From: Sphingopyxis fribergensis
GTDB lineage: Bacteria; Pseudomonadota; Alphaproteobacteria; Sphingomonadales; Sphingomonadaceae
DNA length: 64,000 nucleotides
Assembly (NCBI RefSeq): GCF_000803645.1
Contig: NZ_CP009122.1
Location: 1,030,501-1,094,500, forward strand
Direction of reading: 5' to 3'
Shown here: piece by piece, positions 8,996-17,454 of the stretch
Layout of the letters: each line of letters begins with the position of its first letter
Numbering within the stretch: position 1 is the stretch's first letter
Translations under genes and position numbers: made by a program
Notes under the pieces: model-generated
Databases searched by the model: none
What the model was told of the DNA's origin: nothing
Seen by the model: only the letters and a program-made list of their open reading frames with translations

Positions 8996-9436
8996 TCAGA
9001 GCAGGCCAAGCGCCTTCATCACCGCCGACTGATCATAATAGGGACGTTCACACACGATCTTGTCACTGCCCGCCCCGAATTCGAAGCTGGCGGCCATGCG
9101 AATGCGAAAGGCCTTGCCCGTCGGCTCGATCGTCCTGAGGCCGAGCTTCAGCGGGCCGAGATGCGTGCCGGTCAGCCAGAATTCGACCAGCACCGTGTTC
9201 GTGCTCTCATCGGCGGCGATCGCGATGACCTCGTTCGCCTGGTCGGGAAAGGGCTCGCGCGACGCGGCGAAATAGGATCGCACCGCCGTCTCGCCGTCGA
9301 AGACGGTGCCGGGCCCGAGCAACTCGTAGCGCGGATGGTCGAAGGTCGCGATAACGCCGTCCCAATCATGCGTGATCTCCAGCGCCATATGGCGGCGCAC
9401 CACTTCGATCCGGGCTTCGTTCAGGTCGGTCATCAT
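8996..9436 (-). CDS. SnoaL/NTF2-like family protein
   Basis: 146 aa. The sequence has the cone-shaped NTF2-fold pattern: [19 protein letters not shown], then [12 protein letters not shown], then [20 protein letters not shown] and ERPYYD. Such proteins are polyketide-cyclase-like or small-ligand-binding and many are uncharacterised. There are two consecutive ATG codons (9436 and 9433). The gene is 8 bp downstream of the J-domain gene and leads into cobS, so it belongs to this minus-strand operon. Function unknown. Confidence 0.8.
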   Translation of the reverse strand: MMTDLNEARIEVVRRHMALEITHDWDGVIATFDHPRYELLGPGTVFDGETAVRSYFAASREPFPDQANEVIAIAADESTNTVLVEFWLTGTHLGPLKLGLRTIEPTGKAFRIRMAASFEFGAGSDKIVCERPYYDQSAVMKALGLL

Positions 9437-9444
9437 GCGTTTCC

Positions 9445-10053
9445 CTATGCGAAAGCCTTGGTCTTCCTCAGCAATTGATACGCCTGCACTACTTCACCCA
9501 GCCTTGCTTCGAAACTGCGATCGCCGCCGTTCCGGTCGGGATGATATTTGCGCACGAGTTCGCTGTAGCGCCGCCGAAGCGCCGCGCGGTCGGCGCCTGC
9601 GGGCAGCGCGAGCAATTGCATCGCGGCGTGCTCCTCGCGCGACAGGCCGGGATTCGCCGCCTCGCGCCGCGCCTCGTCCATCCGCTGGCGGAACCGCGCG
9701 CCCAGTGCGTCGATCGGGTCGCGGAAATCGGCCCAGCGCGGCGGCAGGTCGGCGCTGCCCGCGGCGCGAAAAGTGCGGCTTTCGGTCTCCCAGCCCGCAG
9801 TTGGCGATTGCGCGTCCATGATCTGGTCGGCGGTCATGCCTTCGAAGAAATTATAACCCGCGTTGAATTCGCGCACATGGTCGAGGCACAGCCAGCGATA
9901 TTGCGGCGGGCCGTCGGGCGAGCGCGTCCACGACATCGGCGCGCGAAATTCACCGGGTTCGCGGCATCCGGGTACGGCGCACGGCTCTTCGCGCGGGACG
10001 CGACCATGGAATCGACTGGGACGGGAGGGAGACGGCACAACAGGCTTTCGCAA
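9445..10053 (-). CDS. J-domain protein with an N-terminal Cys/His cluster
   Basis: 202 aa. A J domain occupies the C-terminus (about 140-202) with the HPD signature at 171-173 in LVRKYHPDRNGG, so it should stimulate an Hsp70 ATPase. The N-terminal half has C25-x4-C30 and C56-x2-H59 (CAVPGC ... WLCLDH), which could bind zinc or another metal, followed by EFNAGYNFFEGM. The apparent start is TTG 10053; GTG codons just inside are alternatives. It diverges from bolA and heads the minus-strand operon to cobS and cobT. Confidence 0.88.
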   Translation of the reverse strand: MRKPVVPSPSRPSRFHGRVPREEPCAVPGCREPGEFRAPMSWTRSPDGPPQYRWLCLDHVREFNAGYNFFEGMTADQIMDAQSPTAGWETESRTFRAAGSADLPPRWADFRDPIDALGARFRQRMDEARREAANPGLSREEHAAMQLLALPAGADRAALRRRYSELVRKYHPDRNGGDRSFEARLGEVVQAYQLLRKTKAFA

Positions 10054-10104
10054 ATCGGGGAGGCTGACCTTCGGGAGGCCTTATAATTTGGCGACGAAGC
10101 GCTT

Positions 10105-10395
10105 ATGGTCAACCCCATGAGCAGCAAAGGCCCCGCACAGCAAGAGATGGAAAGCCTGCTCACCGCAGCCTTTCCCGACGCAAAATTCGTCCTGAACAAC
10201 GACAGCGCCAGCCATCACGGCCATGCCGGCGATGACGGATCGGGTGAATCGCATTTCAGCCTGACCATCGAATGGGCGGGCTTCGCCGAGATGAACCGCG
10301 TCGCGCGCCAGCGCGCGGTGAACAAGGCGCTCGGTGACCTGCCGGGGCAGCGCGTCCACGCGCTCGCGATCAAGGCGACCGCACCGGGAGAATGA
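10105..10395 (+). CDS. bolA: BolA family protein
   Basis: 96 aa, standard BolA length. The domain shows the family pattern ending in RVHALAIKATAPGE, with the conserved ESHFSLTIEW strand and a variable His-containing loop (NDSASHHGHAG) used for metal or glutaredoxin contact. BolA proteins partner with monothiol glutaredoxins in Fe-S and iron handling. ATG 10105 is used; ATG 10117 is possible. Its stop overlaps the start of the cupin gene (ATGA). It is divergent from the J-domain gene. Confidence 0.9.
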   Translation: MVNPMSSKGPAQQEMESLLTAAFPDAKFVLNNDSASHHGHAGDDGSGESHFSLTIEWAGFAEMNRVARQRAVNKALGDLPGQRVHALAIKATAPGE

Positions 10396-10766
10396 CGATG
10401 CCGGACAAGGTGAACCTTGCCGACGCCTTTACGAAAATTCCCGACGCGTGGAACCCGCGCGTCGCGGGTGATATCAATGATTTTCAGGTCAAGCTGGTTA
10501 AACTCGAGGGCAAGTTCGACTGGCACCATCATCATGTCGAGGACGAACTCTTCCTCGTCGTCGCGGGGCGGATGAAGATGGCGTTTCGTGACCGCGACGT
10601 GATCGTCGAGCCCGGCGAATTCATCATCGTGCCGCACGGCACCGAGCATTGCCCCGAGGCGCTGGACGGCGAATGCCAGGTGCTGCTCCTCGAACCCAAT
10701 TCGACGCTGAACACCGGCAATGTCGAAACCGAAAAGACCAAGAAAACACTGGAAAGGCTTGATTGA
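10392..10766 (+). CDS. Cupin domain protein
   Basis: 124 aa single-cupin protein. Metal ligands are visible in DWHHHHVEDELFLVV (cupin motif 1) and FIIVPHGTEHCP (motif 2). It is like the small stand-alone cupins of the mannose-6-phosphate-isomerase-like superfamily, with no clear enzymatic assignment. It is translationally coupled on both sides: ATGA with bolA and TGATG with the pirin gene. The bolA-cupin-pirin trio is therefore probably one transcript. An alternative start is ATG 10398. Confidence 0.85.
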   Translation: MTMPDKVNLADAFTKIPDAWNPRVAGDINDFQVKLVKLEGKFDWHHHHVEDELFLVVAGRMKMAFRDRDVIVEPGEFIIVPHGTEHCPEALDGECQVLLLEPNSTLNTGNVETEKTKKTLERLD

Positions 10767-11650
10767 TGTTCGACGTCATCACCCCCTCGACCCACGATCT
10801 GGGCGCCTTCGAAGTGCGCCGCACCTTGCCGAACAAGGCACGCACGATGGTCGGCCCCTTCATTTTCGTCGACCAGTTCGGCCCGGCGCATTTCGATATC
10901 GGCCGCGGGATGGACGTGCGCCCGCACCCGCACATCAACCTCGCGACGGTCACCTATTTGTTCGAGGGCGCGATCGACCATCGCGACAGCCTCGGCACGC
11001 TCGCGACGATCCGCCCCGGCGCTTGTAACCTGATGACGGCGGGCAGCGGTATCGTCCATTCGGAGCGCACCCCCGCCGCCGAACGCGCGACCGGATCGGG
11101 CATTTCGGGGATGCAGACCTGGCTCGCATTGCCCGATGGCAAGGAAGAGATCGACGCGGCGTTCGAACATGTCGCAAAGGACGACCTGCCGCTGATCGAG
11201 GATAATGGCGTGTCCGCGCGCGTCATCATGGGCAGCCTGTGGGGCGCGACCTCACCGATCACGCAGCATGCCGCGACAATCTACGCCGACATATTGATGA
11301 ACCCGGGCGCGACGATCCCGATCGAGGCCGAAGCCGATGAGCGCGCGGTGCTCGTCGCCTTGGGCGATGCAAGTCTCGATGGCGAGGCGCTCGACCGCCA
11401 CAGCCTCTATATCCTCAAGCCCGGACAGGCGATGACGCTGCGCGCCGAAAGCGATGCGCGCGTGATGCTGCTCGGCGGCGAGGCGTTCAAGACGCCGCGC
11501 CACGTCTGGTGGAATTTCGTAAGCTCGAGCCGCGACCGCATTAATCAGGCGAAGCACGACTGGAAGGAACGCAAATTTCCGCTTGTCCCCGGCGACAGCG
11601 AGGAATTCATCCCAATCCCCGAGGTGCCGAAGACGGTGAGCTATCCTTAA
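10766..11650 (+). CDS. Pirin family bicupin protein
   Basis: 294 aa, typical pirin length. The N-terminal cupin carries the iron ligands in RPHPHINLATVTYLFEG with SGIVHSERTP further on, plus the family marker VGPFIFVDQFGPA. The C-terminal cupin domain includes PGQAMTLRAESDARVMLLGGEAF. Pirins are Fe(II) proteins, some with quercetinase activity and some acting as redox-sensitive regulators. The start ATG 10766 overlaps the preceding stop. Confidence 0.92.
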   Translation: MFDVITPSTHDLGAFEVRRTLPNKARTMVGPFIFVDQFGPAHFDIGRGMDVRPHPHINLATVTYLFEGAIDHRDSLGTLATIRPGACNLMTAGSGIVHSERTPAAERATGSGISGMQTWLALPDGKEEIDAAFEHVAKDDLPLIEDNGVSARVIMGSLWGATSPITQHAATIYADILMNPGATIPIEAEADERAVLVALGDASLDGEALDRHSLYILKPGQAMTLRAESDARVMLLGGEAFKTPRHVWWNFVSSSRDRINQAKHDWKERKFPLVPGDSEEFIPIPEVPKTVSYP

Positions 11651-11701
11651 AGTAAGGTATTGGCTGGTAGCGGCCATTTTATTCCGTGATGGGAGCCGAC
11701 C

Positions 11702-12076
11702 ATGAGAGCTATTCGCGTTGCCTTGTTGATGGCCTTATGTGCGACATCGACTGCAGCCACCGCTAGTCAGCAAGCCGTCTCTGCTCGTTGCGGCATGAGC
11801 GGAACTCTACACTGCGCACCCGATGGTGCGTGCATAGACGGCGTTTCCAGCAAATTTGTCATAAGTTTCAATTTCTCGAAGAAACGCTACTCGTCTTCGT
11901 GGGGAACTGGCAGGATTACCCAATTGTGGGATGCCCCTGATGGCTCGCACAATGTTTGGATTTCATCTCCCCCTGCGAAAGCAGAGATTTCCTTTTCGCC
12001 GGACTGGCGTACTGCCAGTGTAAAGGGCTCCGGTGGTTCGGCGAATTTATACGCTTGCGAAGTGGCTTATCGGTAG
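11702..12076 (+). CDS. Small exported protein with atypical base composition
   Basis: 124 aa with a signal peptide (MRAIRVALLMALCATSTAATA). The mature part has four cysteines (in SARCGMSGTLHCAPDGACIDG and near the C-terminus), suggesting disulfides. ATG 11702 follows GGGAGCC. Codon use is visibly less G+C-rich than the neighbours, with many A/T third positions, pointing to more recent acquisition or relaxed selection. I recognise no family. Confidence 0.7.
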   Translation: MRAIRVALLMALCATSTAATASQQAVSARCGMSGTLHCAPDGACIDGVSSKFVISFNFSKKRYSSSWGTGRITQLWDAPDGSHNVWISSPPAKAEISFSPDWRTASVKGSGGSANLYACEVAYR

Positions 12077-12148
12077 CAGCGGCTTGCCAGCCGCAACGAT
12101 CCCCGTCAGATTGGTTTTGAAAAGAAACCAAAAGAGCCCGAGGGAGCA

Positions 12149-13078
12149 ATGTCGATGATCGGCGATTTCGAACTACAACGCGTCAAGCTTACGACCGGAG
12201 TCGAACTCGATGTCGTCGACATGGGGCCGCGCGATGCGCCGGTCCTGATCTTCCTCCACGGTTTTCCCGAATCGCATCGCACTTGGCGCCATCAGCTGCC
12301 GCATTTCGCGGATCGCTTCCGCTGCATCGCCCCCGACCAGCGCGGCTATCGCGGCTCGTCGAAGCCACAGGATGCGCAATCCTACACCCCCGACAAGCTG
12401 ATCGCCGACATCTTCGCGCTCGCCGATGCGCTGGGTGTCGCCGAATTCACGATCGTCGGTCACGACTGGGGCGGGGCGATCGCATGGGGTGTTGCATTGG
12501 GCGGCCAGCCGGGCGGGCTGCATCCGGCGTGGGCGGGCCGGGTGACGCGCGCGGTCATCGCCAACGCACCGCATCCGGGCATCTTCCAGCATCTGCTCTT
12601 AACGAACGCCGATCAGCGCGCGGCGAGCCAATATATCCGGACCTTCCGCGACCCGGCGAGCGACACGATCATCGAGGAGCATGGCATCGCCGGCATTCTC
12701 GCCCATGCTTTTGAAGGACGCGTGCCCAGCGGCGGCATCCAGCCGCCTGACGAGATCGCCCGGCTGCTCAAGGATTGGGAGGATCGCGACACGTGCCGCG
12801 CCATGATCAACTGGTATCGCGGTTCGCCCGCCGTGGTTCCCGCGATGGACGAGCCTTATGCCGACTCGCCGGCGGCGCCCTTCCCGAAACTGACCATCCC
12901 GACGCTCGTCATATGGGCGCTCGACGATGTCGCGCTGCCGCCGTGCAATCTTGACGGCATCGAGGAGTTGGTGCCCGATGTGACGATCGTCCACGCCCCC
13001 GACTGCGGCCATTTCGTGCCGTGGGACGCGCCCGATGCGGTCAACCTGGCCATGGATGAATTCCTCAGCCAAAACTAA
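12149..13078 (+). CDS. Alpha/beta hydrolase, epoxide-hydrolase type
   Basis: 309 aa. The oxyanion-hole motif HGFPESHRTWRHQ and the nucleophile elbow GHDWGGAIAW (Asp nucleophile) are those of epoxide hydrolases and haloalkane dehalogenases. The C-terminal acid and base lie in VIWALDDVALP and CGHFVPWDAP. The nucleophile is Asp, not Ser, which argues against a simple esterase. ATG 12149 follows CGAGGGAGC. It stands between an exported protein and a hairpin at 13109. Natural substrate unknown. Confidence 0.88.
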   Translation: MSMIGDFELQRVKLTTGVELDVVDMGPRDAPVLIFLHGFPESHRTWRHQLPHFADRFRCIAPDQRGYRGSSKPQDAQSYTPDKLIADIFALADALGVAEFTIVGHDWGGAIAWGVALGGQPGGLHPAWAGRVTRAVIANAPHPGIFQHLLLTNADQRAASQYIRTFRDPASDTIIEEHGIAGILAHAFEGRVPSGGIQPPDEIARLLKDWEDRDTCRAMINWYRGSPAVVPAMDEPYADSPAAPFPKLTIPTLVIWALDDVALPPCNLDGIEELVPDVTIVHAPDCGHFVPWDAPDAVNLAMDEFLSQN

Positions 13079-13108
13079 ATAAGACCATCGTTTCGCACGA
13101 GAAAAAGT

Positions 13109-13134
13109 GGCGGGCGGCGATTGTGCCGCCCGCC
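13109..13134. terminator. Perfect hairpin after the epoxide-hydrolase-like gene
   Basis: A 10-bp perfect stem, GGCGGGCGGC-GATTGT-GCCGCCCGCC, begins 31 bp after the stop at 13078. On the plus strand it is followed by G-rich rather than T-rich sequence. The run of A residues before it would give a T-tract only on the minus strand. It is a likely 3' end, though not a textbook intrinsic terminator. Confidence 0.55.
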
Positions 13135-13303
13135 GTCGGGGGGGTCTGTTCATGCGTGTCTGGGGCACGCCTATTCGGTCTCGCACACGCCTGATTTGTC
13201 TCGGCTGCGACTAAGGCCGAGGACTTTGGGTGGGGCGATTTAACCATATTATTGGGGGATATAGCAGGCTTTCACATTCTCCCATTCTTGCCATACTCAT
13301 GCA

Positions 13304-14086
13304 ATGGAAGTGGGTGGACTCAGGGTCGCCTCGATCGTTGACCGGATCGATGGCCCGTCGAACTGGACGATCGAGCGCGATGTCCATGTGCTGATTCTGT
13401 ATGAGGCGGGAAGCTATCATTGGCTCGAAACCTGGCTGGACGATCAGCGAACGTCGCTCGGCGATCCGCTGCCCGGCGAAATGTGGTTGATCCCTGCCGG
13501 CCATATCTATCGCGGCGCCGCAAAGGGCGGCGCGGTTCGCACGATCGAGGTCGAAATACCCGCTGCGCTTTTGGTCGTTGGCCCCGATACGCGCGCGCTG
13601 GCGGCGCATCACGACCTGGCGCTGGCGGCGCTGATGCGGGCATTGCTCGGCGGCGATGCAGCCGCGGCCGGTCCGTTGGTCGCGATCCTCGCCAAGACGC
13701 TCGGTGCAATGGTCGGGCGTCCCGATTCGCCCGCGATCACCGAGCGCATCAACGATCTGATGGTCTATATCCAGACGCAGCTCGAGGTGTCGCTGACGGT
13801 CGAGGATATGGCGGCCGAGGCGGGCATGTCGGTCAACAGCCTGATCGTCCATTTCGCGCGCGCGACCGGGCGCACCCCGGCGCAATATGTGCTGCGCCAG
13901 CGGCTCCGCCACGCCTGCTGGTTCCTGATGAACCGCCCGCTGTCGATCGCCGAGATCGCCTTTGCGACTGGCTTTTCCAGCCACGCGCATTTGTGCGCAA
14001 TCTTTCGTCGCAAGATCGGCATGTCACCCGGCGAATGGCGCCGCCGCCATCGATCGGATATTCTGCCGGCTGAAGGGGAGGAATAA
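13304..14086 (+). CDS. AraC-family transcriptional regulator
   Basis: 260 aa. The C-terminal third (about 160-250) is a double helix-turn-helix AraC DNA-binding domain. LTVEDMAAEAGMSVNSLIVHF is the first helix pair, and LSIAEIAFATGFSSHAHLCAIFRRKIGMSPGEWRRR is the second plus the family signature. The N-terminal part is a cupin-like sensor with PAGHIY. It starts at ATG 13304 and is followed 2 bp later by a small membrane protein, which may be its target or accessory. Inducer unknown. Confidence 0.9.
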   Translation: MEVGGLRVASIVDRIDGPSNWTIERDVHVLILYEAGSYHWLETWLDDQRTSLGDPLPGEMWLIPAGHIYRGAAKGGAVRTIEVEIPAALLVVGPDTRALAAHHDLALAALMRALLGGDAAAAGPLVAILAKTLGAMVGRPDSPAITERINDLMVYIQTQLEVSLTVEDMAAEAGMSVNSLIVHFARATGRTPAQYVLRQRLRHACWFLMNRPLSIAEIAFATGFSSHAHLCAIFRRKIGMSPGEWRRRHRSDILPAEGEE

Positions 14087-14088
14087 AG

Positions 14089-14334
14089 ATGTCGCACACG
14101 ACGATCATGCTGCTGGCCGGGCTCGCCCTGCTGATCCTGCTGCGCCTGACGATCAGGGATGCGGCGTGGGCGACGCGGCTGTTCCTCATCCTGTGGCTGC
14201 TCGTCGCGATGGGCAATCTGCTCGTAGGCGTGCTCCATGCCGGTTACGGCTGGGGCGAAGAAGCGGGCATCGCGCTGGCCGTGTTCGGCTTGCCCGCCGT
14301 GGCCGCGCTTCTGGTGCGCCGCTTCTGGCGTTAG
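14089..14334 (+). CDS. Small inner-membrane protein
   Basis: 81 aa with three predicted hydrophobic segments: TTIMLLAGLALLILLRL, TRLFLILWLLVAMGNLLVGV and IALAVFGLPAVAALLV. It begins 2 bp after the AraC gene stop, so it is co-transcribed. Its stop overlaps the stop of the convergent minus-strand gene (TTAG at 14331). No family recognised. Confidence 0.75.
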   Translation: MSHTTIMLLAGLALLILLRLTIRDAAWATRLFLILWLLVAMGNLLVGVLHAGYGWGEEAGIALAVFGLPAVAALLVRRFWR

Positions 14335-14774
14335 TTTTCGGGGCGGAGCAAACAGCCGCTGGCGCCCGCATAGCGCGCGCTGCGCGAGGCAAGCAGCGGC
14401 ACGCTGCCGGTCACGGTCTTGGTCGCGGGGTCCTCGCTCAGCGAAATCATTTCCATGCCCGGCTCGAAATCGCTCTGACAGCTTTCAAGGCTGCGCCCCT
14501 GCACATAACGGCACGAACAGCCGACGCGCGCGGCATAGGCTGAGCCAAGCTCCGCCTGCGCCCGGAACGACGGAAATTTCCAGATCGCGAAGATCGCCAG
14601 CAGCACCGCGAGGAGGATCGCCCACGGCAGGCAGCCGCCCCAGCGGCTCGGTTTTTTCGGCGGTGATACGGGGTCCGCGGGCGGCGGCACAGAGGCTGGT
14701 AGTGGGGCTGGTACAGGGGCCGGCGTCTCGCCCGTTGTCGGCCCGGTCGGATTGATGTTATTCACTTTATCCAT
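14331..14774 (-). CDS. Proline-rich single-pass membrane protein
   Basis: 147 aa from ATG 14774. A Pro/Ala/Val-rich N-terminal tail of about 40 residues precedes one transmembrane helix (WAILLAVLLAIFAIW, about 50-64). A periplasmic-type domain follows, with CSCRYVQGRSLESC and a conserved-looking EDPATKTVTGSV. The four cysteines may form disulfides. Its start codon overlaps head-to-head with that of the serine hydrolase gene (CATG at 14772-14775), so one of the two may start elsewhere. Function unknown. Confidence 0.65.
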   Translation of the reverse strand: MDKVNNINPTGPTTGETPAPVPAPLPASVPPPADPVSPPKKPSRWGGCLPWAILLAVLLAIFAIWKFPSFRAQAELGSAYAARVGCSCRYVQGRSLESCQSDFEPGMEMISLSEDPATKTVTGSVPLLASRSARYAGASGCLLRPEN

Positions 14775-15930
14775 GATCACGAAAAAACGGCTGCTGGCAA
14801 GTGCCGCCCTCGCGATGCTCGGCATCTGGTCGCTCAGCCAGGCGTCGGGGCAGGGCAATATGGCGCCCGCGTCGCCGTCGCCGAAATTCGGCGCCTCGCT
14901 CGACGGCGCCCTGGCGGTCGATACGCCGCAGCCGCTGCCCGCGCTTCCGACCGCGATCCGCGCGCGCGCCGATGCGTTGTTCACCGACGCCGACGATGTG
15001 GGCCAGACGCGCGCGCTGCTCGTGCTGCGCGACGGCGAGCCGATCTACGAACGCTATGCCGCGGGCTTCGGTCCCGAAACCAAGCTGATCAGCTGGTCGA
15101 TGGCAAAAAGCATCACAGCCGTTCTCACCGGCTTCCTCGTCGCCGACGGGCAATTGTCGCTCGACGGCCCCGCACCCGTCGATGCGTGGCAGCGCAGCGG
15201 CGATCCGCGCGGCGCGATCACGCTGCGCAATCTGCTCCATATGTCCTCGGGGCTCGAGCATGTCGAAAATGGCGACCCGGTGTGGGAGGGCGATACCGTC
15301 GCGATGCTGTTCGGCGGCGGCGCGGGCGACATGGCGGGCTTTGCCGAAGCTAAACCCGCCGCGGCGCAGCCCGACGAGGTTTTCAACTACAGCTCTGCGA
15401 CCAGCGTCATTCTCGCGGACATATTGGCCGATACGCTGACCCCGTCGCAAAACCCCGATGCGCGGCGCGATGCGATGCGCGACTTCATCGGTGGGCGACT
15501 GATCGAACCGCTCGGCATGACCAGCCTGACGCCCGAATATGATGCGAAGGGCACGATGATCGGCGGGTCGATCATGCACGCTACCGCGCGCGACTATGCG
15601 AAATTCGGCGAGTTCCTGCGTAACCATGGCGTGGTGAATGGCCAAAGGCTGCTCCCCGAAACCTGGATGAAATTCATGCTGACCCCATCGGCGAACGACG
15701 CGGGTTATGGCGGGCATATCTGGCTGAACCGCCGGCGGCCTGCGGGCGTGACTCCTGCCTTATGGCCCGATCGCGGCCCGAACGACCTGTTCGCGTGCAT
15801 CGGCCATCAGGGGCAATATATCATCGTCTCGCCATCGCAACGGCTGACGATCGTGCGGCTCGGCGTCACCAACGACGATCAGTTCCCCGCGCTCCGCCGA
15901 CATCTCGCCGACTTGACGGCAGCTCTATAG
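14773..15930 (+). CDS. Serine hydrolase, beta-lactamase class C superfamily
   Basis: 385 aa. After an N-terminal hydrophobic signal or anchor (LLASAALAMLGIWSLSQASG), the SxxK motif is SMAK (109-112) in SWSMAKSITAVLTG. The second element is the tyrosine motif FNYSS, and HQGQYI occupies the third-motif region. These are the traits of the 6-aminohexanoate-dimer-hydrolase/EstB/beta-lactamase C group; many are esterases or peptidases rather than drug-resistance enzymes. ATG 14773 gives the best signal peptide; ATG 14752 is an alternative. Confidence 0.87.
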   Translation: MITKKRLLASAALAMLGIWSLSQASGQGNMAPASPSPKFGASLDGALAVDTPQPLPALPTAIRARADALFTDADDVGQTRALLVLRDGEPIYERYAAGFGPETKLISWSMAKSITAVLTGFLVADGQLSLDGPAPVDAWQRSGDPRGAITLRNLLHMSSGLEHVENGDPVWEGDTVAMLFGGGAGDMAGFAEAKPAAAQPDEVFNYSSATSVILADILADTLTPSQNPDARRDAMRDFIGGRLIEPLGMTSLTPEYDAKGTMIGGSIMHATARDYAKFGEFLRNHGVVNGQRLLPETWMKFMLTPSANDAGYGGHIWLNRRRPAGVTPALWPDRGPNDLFACIGHQGQYIIVSPSQRLTIVRLGVTNDDQFPALRRHLADLTAAL

Positions 15931-16746
15931 CAAAAAGTCCCCGACCAGCGTCGTGACGCAGGTCCCGGTCAGTTCGACCATGTCGCCGTCGAGGCGGCAG
16001 CCGACATGCCCGCCGCGCGCGCTCGCCTGATAGGCCGCGAAGCGGTCGCGCCCCAGCCGCACGGTCCAATAGGGGGTGATTACGCTATGCGCCGACCCCG
16101 TGACCGGATCCTCGTCGATCCCGGCCCCCGGCGCAAAGGCGCGGCTGACGACGTCGGCGCCCGACGGATCGCCGGCGCCGGGCGCGGTCGCGATATAGAG
16201 GATGTCGCCGCCCTCTTTCAGCGCGCCCAGGTCGGGGGCCAGCGCCCGCACGCTCGCGGCGTCGGGGTAGGCGATCAGCGCATAGCCGCCATCGTGCCAC
16301 ATCGTCTCGACCGGATCGCCGCCCAGCGCGCGGACGATGTCGGGCATCGGCTTCGGCGCGGGGGTGTAAGCGGGCAGCGCCATCTTGTAGCCGTTGTCCT
16401 CGCCGTTTCGTGCGACACGCAAGATGCCGGCCTTGCGGGTGCGAAAGGTCATGTCGCTCCGCCACTGCGCCGCGGTCAGCAGGACATGCCCGCTCGCCAG
16501 CGTCGCATGGCCGCATAGCGCGACCTCCACTCCGGGCGTGAACCAGCGCAGCTCATAATCGGCCTCGTCGCTCTCGTCGGGGACCAGAAAGGCGGTTTCG
16601 GCGAGATTATTTTCCGCCGCGATCGCTTGCAGCGTTGCGTCGTCGAGCCATTCCTCGAGCGGCATCACCGCCGCGGGATTGCCGGTGAACGGCCGGTCGG
16701 CAAAGGCATCGACCTGCGTAATCGGAATGCGGCGTGCGGCGCTCAT
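15925..16746 (-). CDS. PhzF family isomerase-like protein
   Basis: 273 aa. The duplicated diaminopimelate-epimerase-like fold of PhzF proteins is recognisable from [16 protein letters not shown] near the N-terminus, [18 protein letters not shown] (active-site region) and [16 protein letters not shown] in the second half. Members catalyse isomerisations, and most are of unknown substrate. ATG 16746 overlaps the pdxH stop by ATGA, so the two are translationally coupled. Its 3' end overlaps the convergent serine hydrolase end by a few bases. Confidence 0.88.
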   Translation of the reverse strand: MSAARRIPITQVDAFADRPFTGNPAAVMPLEEWLDDATLQAIAAENNLAETAFLVPDESDEADYELRWFTPGVEVALCGHATLASGHVLLTAAQWRSDMTFRTRKAGILRVARNGEDNGYKMALPAYTPAPKPMPDIVRALGGDPVETMWHDGGYALIAYPDAASVRALAPDLGALKEGGDILYIATAPGAGDPSGADVVSRAFAPGAGIDEDPVTGSAHSVITPYWTVRLGRDRFAAYQASARGGHVGCRLDGDMVELTGTCVTTLVGDFLL

Positions 16747-17351
16747 GGGTACAGCAATCCTCTCGTCCAACCATCGCCGGCGCGGCGGAACTGGGTGCGC
16801 TCGTGCAGCCGGTGTGCACGGTCCTGCCAGAACTCGATAGCCGAAGGATTAACGCGCCAGCCCGACCAGCGCGGCGGACGCGGCACGTCCTGACCGTCGA
16901 ATCGCGCCTGCATTTCTTCAAAGCGCGCCTCGAACGTCTCGCGGTCGGCGAGCGGCCGCGACTGGTCGCTCGCCCATGCTCCCAGCTGGCTGTCGCGGCT
17001 GCGCGTTGCGAAATAGGCGTCGGCGGTCGCATCGTCTACCGGCGTCACTGCGCCTTCGATACGAATCTGCCGCCGCAGCGATTTCCAGTGAAAGAGCAGC
17101 GCGACTTGCGGGTTCGCCGCCAATTCGCCGCCCTTGCGGCTGTCGAGATTGGTATAGAAAACAAAGCCGTCGGGTCCGTGCCCCTTGAGCAAGACCATGC
17201 GCAGCGACGGATGGCCATTCGGCGTCGTCGTCGCCAGCGCCATCGCATTGGCGTCATTGGGCTCGCTCGCCCGCGCTTCGGCGAACCAGCTATCGAACAG
17301 GGCAAAGGGATCGGTCGTCATGCGCGCGGTCATAATGCGCCGTGCGTTCAT
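16743..17351 (-). CDS. pdxH: Pyridoxamine 5'-phosphate oxidase
   Basis: 202 aa. It shows the FMN-binding split-barrel sequence of Pdx[54 protein letters not shown], the [14 protein letters not shown] region and the C-terminal WSGWRVNP plus [12 protein letters not shown]. It oxidises PNP or PMP to the cofactor PLP. Three candidate ATGs exist (17351, 17333, 17321); [13 protein letters not shown] from 17321 looks most like family N-termini. It is upstream of the PhzF gene in one unit. Confidence 0.94.
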   Translation of the reverse strand: MNARRIMTARMTTDPFALFDSWFAEARASEPNDANAMALATTTPNGHPSLRMVLLKGHGPDGFVFYTNLDSRKGGELAANPQVALLFHWKSLRRQIRIEGAVTPVDDATADAYFATRSRDSQLGAWASDQSRPLADRETFEARFEEMQARFDGQDVPRPPRWSGWRVNPSAIEFWQDRAHRLHERTQFRRAGDGWTRGLLYP

Positions 17352-17454
17352 GGTCGAGCGCGATCGTGAGGGAACTTGACCTTGTGCGGCACATTACCAC
17401 ATCGACGTGCAATCGGGCTTCACGCCCAGTCACTTATCGGGCTACAGGAGCAAA

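Noticed and set aside
8896..9009. 38-residue N-terminal extension of CobS
   Set aside because: It is the translation of the NTF2-gene end and a family A palindrome; CobS homology begins at MTDIPN, and the length then fits the family.
14773..15930. Serine hydrolase as an antibiotic-resistance beta-lactamase
   Set aside because: It has the SxxK and Tyr motifs of the superfamily but lacks a clear KTG-like third motif and genomic context for resistance; an esterase or peptidase role is as likely.
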